Positions 15,166-17,287 of a stretch of 17,287 bases of DNA are shown here, piece after piece. The stretch comes from CAYLZO01 sp964387775 (GTDB lineage: Bacteria; Chloroflexota; Anaerolineae; JAAYZQ01). The first letter of the stretch is position 1, and every line of letters begins with the position of its first letter. Under the pieces are notes generated by a model. The model did no database searches. It saw nothing but the letters and a program-made list of their open reading frames with translations, and had not been told where the DNA came from. The stretch is from NCBI GenBank assembly GCA_964387775.1, contig CAYLZO010000102.1:1-17287 (forward strand). The letters are read 5' to 3'. A program made the position numbers and the translations under genes.

Positions 15166-15588
15166 ATGGCTGAGCGGCTGAGACGTTTGTTGCGCGAAAA
15201 CTGGCTCCTTCTGCTCGTCGTCGGGATCATCGTCGTCGCCTTTTTGGCTTTGCGGACGACGGGCAGTGACGTCGAGTCCGTCGCCGAGGTAGACGCCATC
15301 CTGGCAGATGGACAACCGACACTGGTCGAGTTCTATTCCAACACTTGAAGTGCCTGCCTTTTGGCCAAGCCTGTCGTGGACAGGCTCGAACGGGACCTGG
15401 AAGGTCAGGCGACGGTGCTACGGTTGAGCGCCGGGGATTCCGTCGGCCGGCAAGTGGCGGCTCGCTACGGCGTGCGCGGCGTGCCGACCTTTCTGCTTTT
15501 CGACGGCTCCGGGGAGATGGTCCACTACCAGGTGGGCCGGCTCGACGCTCAACGAATCCATACAGAAATCAACTCATTGGGGAGGTGA
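15166..15588 (+). CDS. Membrane-anchored thioredoxin-like protein, probable selenoprotein (UxxC)
   Basis: Read through an in-frame TGA (15346-15348), the gene gives 140 aa. An N-terminal basic stretch and one transmembrane helix (about 11-30, NWLLLLVVGIIVVAFLAL) precede a thioredoxin fold outside the membrane. The TGA falls in VEFYSNT-U-SACLLAKPVVDRL, exactly where the first active-site Cys belongs by alignment with VDFWAPWCGPCRMIAPI of the gene just upstream; U61 would pair with C64. The frame then stays open for 79 codons with all later landmarks: VGRQVAARYGVRGVPTFLLF (cis-Pro loop), YQVGRLD and a last helix. An 8-bp stem with a GUG loop follows the UGA at SECIS distance. The alternative is a nonsense mutation or sequencing error. 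Starts 15 nt after trxA; the FmdB ATG comes 4 nt after its stop. Confidence 0.85.
15368..15386 (+). promoter_or_regulatory. Bacterial SECIS-like stem-loop for the UxxC protein
   Basis: AGCCTGTC (15368-15375) pairs perfectly with GACAGGCT (15379-15386) around a GUG loop. The loop begins 27 nt after the TGA at 15346-15348. Bacterial SECIS elements are described as a short stem with a small loop bearing G in the first two positions, about 16-37 nt after the UGA; this one fits on all counts. Confidence 0.7.
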
Positions 15589-15592
15589 TACC

Positions 15593-15805
15593 ATGCCAAT
15601 TTATGAATACTCGTGTCAAGAGTGCGACGCGCAGTTTGAGAAATTTGTCCGCTCGATGACGGCTGAGGTCGAGGTCAAGTGTCCTAAATGCGGTGGGACC
15701 CACGTCAAGAAAGACTGGTCCGTGTTTGGCACCGCCGGTAGCAACGGCGGCTTTGGCGATTTGGCAGCGGCCTCGGCGGCTTCGTGCAGCCCGGGCGGCA
15801 CCTGA
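15593..15805 (+). CDS. FmdB-family zinc-ribbon protein
   Basis: 70 aa. It begins MPIYEYSCQECDAQFEKFV, the FmdB-type putative regulatory zinc ribbon, with knuckles C8/C11 and C30/C33 (KCPKCGG). A low-complexity Ala/Ser/Gly tail ends ASCSPGGT (extra C65). Small proteins of this family bind zinc and are of uncertain role. A full-strength ribosome site GGGAGGTGAT overlaps the end of the preceding gene, only 4 nt separate that stop from this ATG, and the same strand and spacing put it in the thioredoxin operon. Its TGA stop is taken as a true stop (see rejected items). Confidence 0.9.
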   Translation: MPIYEYSCQECDAQFEKFVRSMTAEVEVKCPKCGGTHVKKDWSVFGTAGSNGGFGDLAAASAASCSPGGT

Positions 15806-15854
15806 GGCATCCCCCGCTGAGAGCCGTGCGCTCTCGACGAGGTGAGGAGGGACG

Positions 15855-16016
15855 ATGGAGTTTCTGAGTTCCGACGTGGTGTTAACAATCTTGATGTTGG
15901 CGGGCTGGTTTGTGTTGATGCGTTTCGTCCTGCCCCGATTGGGGGTTTCGACCTGACTGGGGGAGGCGTGCAACGCGGGGTCGCCGCGTGACGAAGAACA
16001 AGAATCCGACGACTGA
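15855..16016 (+). CDS. Tiny single-span membrane protein, possible selenoprotein
   Basis: ATG 15855 has a strong ribosome site (GAGGAGGG, 15844-15851). The first 33 residues are one membrane span (about 6-27) ending VLPRLGVST, then TGA (15954-15956). Without readthrough this is the whole protein. The same frame continues LGEACNAGSPRDEEQESDD to TGA 16014-16016: a soluble acidic tail with one Cys, giving T-U-LGEA-C (U34, C39). A hairpin of SECIS type follows the first TGA, and the second stop lies 28 nt before the operon terminator, whereas the first leaves 88 nt. Selenocysteine is therefore likely but less certain than in the upstream gene, because no homologous Cys position can be checked here. 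Last gene of the thioredoxin operon. Confidence 0.7.
15973..15989 (+). promoter_or_regulatory. SECIS-like stem-loop for the tiny membrane protein
   Basis: ACGCGG (15973-15978) pairs with CCGCGT (15984-15989) around a GGUCG loop that starts 22 nt after the TGA at 15954-15956. The loop contains GGUC, as in the E. coli fdhF element whose loop G and U are read by SelB. GC-rich DNA forms short stems easily, so this alone is moderate evidence. Confidence 0.5.
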
Positions 16017-16044
16017 GCAGCCAGCGGTCCGATTACTTTGAAGG

Positions 16045-16075
16045 GGCGGTATCCGACAAGGATACCGCCTTTTGT
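16045..16075 (+). terminator. Intrinsic terminator of the thioredoxin operon
   Basis: Perfect 10-bp arms GGCGGTATCC (16045-16054) and GGATACCGCC (16060-16069) around GACAA, followed by TTTTGT. A textbook rho-independent terminator on the + strand, closing the unit that begins at the 14528 promoter. Confidence 0.92.
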
Positions 16076-16081
16076 ATTCAG

Positions 16082-16103
16082 ACAACTTGTGCACAGAAGT
16101 TGT
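16082..16103. promoter_or_regulatory. Inverted repeat upstream of the MerR-type promoter
   Basis: ACAACTT (16082-16088) and AAGTTGT (16097-16103), separated by 8 bp, just upstream of the -35. A third AAGTTGT lies at 16164-16170, downstream of the predicted start. Half-sites on both sides of the promoter suggest autoregulation by the MerR-family protein it drives. Confidence 0.55.
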
Positions 16104-16111
16104 AACCTAGA

Positions 16112-16140
16112 TTGACAACCCCCTGGCAGCGTGGTATAAT
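16112..16140 (+). promoter_or_regulatory. Perfect consensus promoter of the MerR-family gene
   Basis: TTGACA (16112-16117), 17-bp spacer, TATAAT (16135-16140): 12 of 12 consensus bases. Classic MerR-activated promoters have 19-20 bp spacers and operators inside them; the 17-bp spacer here argues against that mechanism and fits simple repression instead. Confidence 0.88.
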
Positions 16141-16214
16141 CGAGTTTGGTGAAAAAACTCCCAAAGTTGTACGGACAATGAGGTCATATGGACTCAGGGG
16201 CGAGGAGAAGGCAC

Positions 16215-16655
16215 ATGCTTGACGAGGTTCGACCGGTATACACCATAGGCACGGCTGCTGAAATTCTGGAGGTACACCCCCGCACGTTGCGCCTCTACGA
16301 GGACAGCGGCTTGATCCGACCGGCACGCAAGAACAACCGGCGCTTTTACTCGACGGCCGATCTGAAATGGATCGGCTGCGTTCGTTACTTGATCCACGAG
16401 AAAGGCTTGAACCAAGAAGGCCTGCGCCGCCTTCTGGCCCTGATTCCCTGTGCAGATATCCAAAACTGTTCGGACGAGGCCCGGTTGGGCTGTTCGGCGT
16501 GGGAGGATCGCAGCACTCCGTGTTGGGATCTGGCCCGCCAGGCAGACGACGATGCCAAGTGCTGTCACCAGTGCGACGTGTACCTCTCGGCCTGGAATCA
16601 CGTACTGAACGAGAGGGAGAAAGAAGAGGCCCTGCGCTACGTCGCCGCCGACTGA
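16215..16655 (+). CDS. MerR-family regulator with Cys-rich C-terminus
   Basis: 146 aa from ATG 16215, which has GAGGAGAAGG 4 nt before it; ATG 16188 would add nine residues and has only a weak GAGG. The winged-helix MerR domain is YTIGTAAEILEVHPRTLRLYEDSGLIRPARKNNRRFYSTADLKWIGCVRYLI (9-60), of the HspR-like subgroup. The effector part carries seven cysteines: C79, C85, C93, C103, C116, C117 and C120 (IPCADIQNCS, LGCSAW, TPCW, CCHQC), a likely Fe-S, zinc or thiol-redox sensor. It follows the terminator of the thioredoxin/selenoprotein operon and has its own promoter, with repeats suggesting self-control. Whether it controls the neighbouring redox operon is not shown: that promoter has no AAGTTGT half-sites. 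Confidence 0.9.
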   Translation: MLDEVRPVYTIGTAAEILEVHPRTLRLYEDSGLIRPARKNNRRFYSTADLKWIGCVRYLIHEKGLNQEGLRRLLALIPCADIQNCSDEARLGCSAWEDRSTPCWDLARQADDDAKCCHQCDVYLSAWNHVLNEREKEEALRYVAAD

Positions 16656-16693
16656 GAGTGCCGGCAGAGCGAATATGTTTGTCAAGCGAAAAG

Positions 16694-16727
16694 AACACGG
16701 CCACGAATCGCAACTCGTGGCCGTGTT
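16694..16727. terminator. Convergent terminator hairpin
   Basis: 13-bp perfect arms (AACACGGCCACGA, 16694-16706; TCGTGGCCGTGTT, 16715-16727) with an 8-nt loop, between two convergent genes. Reading leftward the stem is followed by CTTTTCGC, so it best serves the minus-strand gene; it may work weakly in both directions. Confidence 0.75.
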
Positions 16728-16754
16728 GCGTGCACGGCAACGGACCCGTGCGGG

Positions 16755-17120
16755 CTAGTCCTCGTAATCTGAGGCCAGGGACGAGGGTGGATACACGGCC
16801 TGCTGAGACGTGTACTGCTGCTGCATAAAGTACGCAGTGCGCCGGGTATTCTCTTCCACCGCCAAAAAGAGGTAGAAGAACTCCCCGGTGGCGTACAAGA
16901 GCAGGAACTGGATGATGGAAACGACCAGGAGGACGACGAACATGGCGATGCCGGCCAGCGGGCCTCCGAAATCGAGCCCGGTGATGGCCAATTGATTGTC
17001 CAGCGTGAAGCCCAGCACCAGCGAAGCGATGGCGAGCAGGATGCCCAGAATGAGCACCAACCAGGCCAAAATCTTGAATACAGTGCCGATGATGCGCAGT
17101 GCGGTGAAACGTCTGTCCAT
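16755..17120 (-). CDS. Small membrane protein, two or more spans, Tyr/Gln/Pro-rich tail
   Basis: 121 aa. Hydrophobic helices lie at about 16-38 and 54-86 (the second possibly two short spans, PLAGIAMFVVLLVVSIIQFLLLYATGEFFYLFLAV), followed by EENTRRTAYFMQQQYTSQQAVYPPSSLASDYED as a cytosolic tail. The N-terminus MDRRFTALRIIGTVFKILAW is basic, so inside. I recall similar uncharacterised proteins (DUF4282-like) in Chloroflexota, but no function. AAGGAG lies 8-9 nt before ATG 17120. Its leader, from a likely promoter at 17248-17276, contains the second palindromic repeat. Confidence 0.85.
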   Translation of the reverse strand: MDRRFTALRIIGTVFKILAWLVLILGILLAIASLVLGFTLDNQLAITGLDFGGPLAGIAMFVVLLVVSIIQFLLLYATGEFFYLFLAVEENTRRTAYFMQQQYTSQQAVYPPSSLASDYED

Positions 17121-17161
17121 GGCAGAGTCTCCTTTCCTCGGTCCGAAGTGAAGCAGGCGAT

Positions 17162-17234
17162 GGGTAGTGGTTACACGTTGACTGATGGGGGCGGGGTTTC
17201 CCCGCCCCCATCAGTCAACACCTTACCACTACCC
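17162..17234 (-). repeat. Palindromic repeat element, copy 2 (leader hairpin)
   Basis: Inner 20-bp perfect arms (17177-17196 and 17200-17219) around TTT, with perfect outer arms GGGTAGTGG (17162-17170) and CCACTACCC (17226-17234). Read on the minus strand it aligns with copy 1 over about 70 bp with few differences. It lies in the leader of the small membrane gene, 41 nt before its ATG. Imperfect 10-bp direct repeats flank or overlap it (CAGGCGATGG 17154-17163; CAGGCAATGG 17234-17243). Confidence 0.85.
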
Positions 17235-17247
17235 AGGCAATGGACCC

Positions 17248-17276
17248 ATTATATCACAGAGGTAGAGCAGGAACAA
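17248..17276 (-). promoter_or_regulatory. Probable promoter of the small membrane gene
   Basis: On the minus strand a perfect TATAAT (17253-17248) lies 17 bp after TTGTTC (17276-17271), a poor -35. Transcription would begin near 17241, just before the palindromic repeat. Confidence 0.55.
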
Positions 17277-17287
17277 AACCCAGCCTG

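Noticed and set aside
15803..15835. TGA stop of the FmdB gene followed by a 6-bp hairpin (GAGAGC/GCTCTC, loop CGTGC) at SECIS-like distance, allowing a third selenocysteine.
   Set aside because: Readthrough would add only five residues (U-GIPR) before another TGA, and ending at GGT after SCSPGG is normal for the family as I know it. It also shows that short SECIS-like stems arise easily in this GC-rich DNA, so hairpins alone should not be over-weighted; the case at 15346 rests mainly on the active-site position.

Overview
The window is GC-rich bacterial DNA. It carries a 100-base run of N (5725-5824), so it is a draft scaffold, probably from a metagenome. The proteins resemble those of Chloroflexota of the Anaerolineae type: a GT4 glycosyltransferase with the FISDEDRDRLFKVAD block, TolB-like propellers, a triple zinc-ribbon membrane protein and a MerR regulator with a Cys-rich tail. 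That assignment rests on family resemblance, not on a search. Promoters are of the sigma-70 type, several at or near perfect consensus.

Layout. At 1-706 is the C-terminal part of a GT4 glycosyltransferase that seems to lack an internal segment. At 787-2091 (-) is a pyrimidine-nucleoside/thymidine phosphorylase, divergent from a 128-aa receiver-only response regulator that overlaps trmFO (2258-4001, +). At 4089-5615 is a secreted protein built of two near-duplicate modules around an Ig-like domain, followed by short repeats and the scaffold gap. From 5841 to 12099 lies a + strand run: TolB-like membrane propeller, triple zinc-ribbon protein, an unrecognised protein with nucleotidyltransferase-like motifs, a membrane GAF histidine kinase and an alpha/beta hydrolase. 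At 12213-13175 is a three-S1-domain RNA-binding protein behind a perfect consensus promoter. At 13269-14501 (-) is a three-gene unit: HAD phosphatase-like protein, 52-aa coiled-coil protein and SAM methyltransferase.

The most notable region is 14528-16075, a compact operon with its own promoter and terminator. It encodes a thioredoxin (WCGPC), a membrane-anchored thioredoxin-like protein, an FmdB-type zinc ribbon and a tiny membrane protein. The thioredoxin-like gene is interrupted by an in-frame TGA exactly where the first Cys of the CxxC active site belongs, and a stem-loop of the bacterial SECIS type follows. The tiny membrane gene also runs through a TGA into a Cys-containing acidic tail, with another SECIS-like hairpin. 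I read both as probable selenoproteins, giving a selenium-dependent redox operon. Its promoter faces the promoter of the HAD operon across a 19-bp palindrome resembling CsoR/CstR-family operators.

Downstream are a MerR-family regulator with a Cys-rich tail (16215-16655, +) and, convergent to it, a small membrane protein (16755-17120, -). Two near-identical palindromic elements (about 70 bp) lie in the 5' leaders of the thioredoxin operon and of this last gene, in the same orientation relative to transcription.
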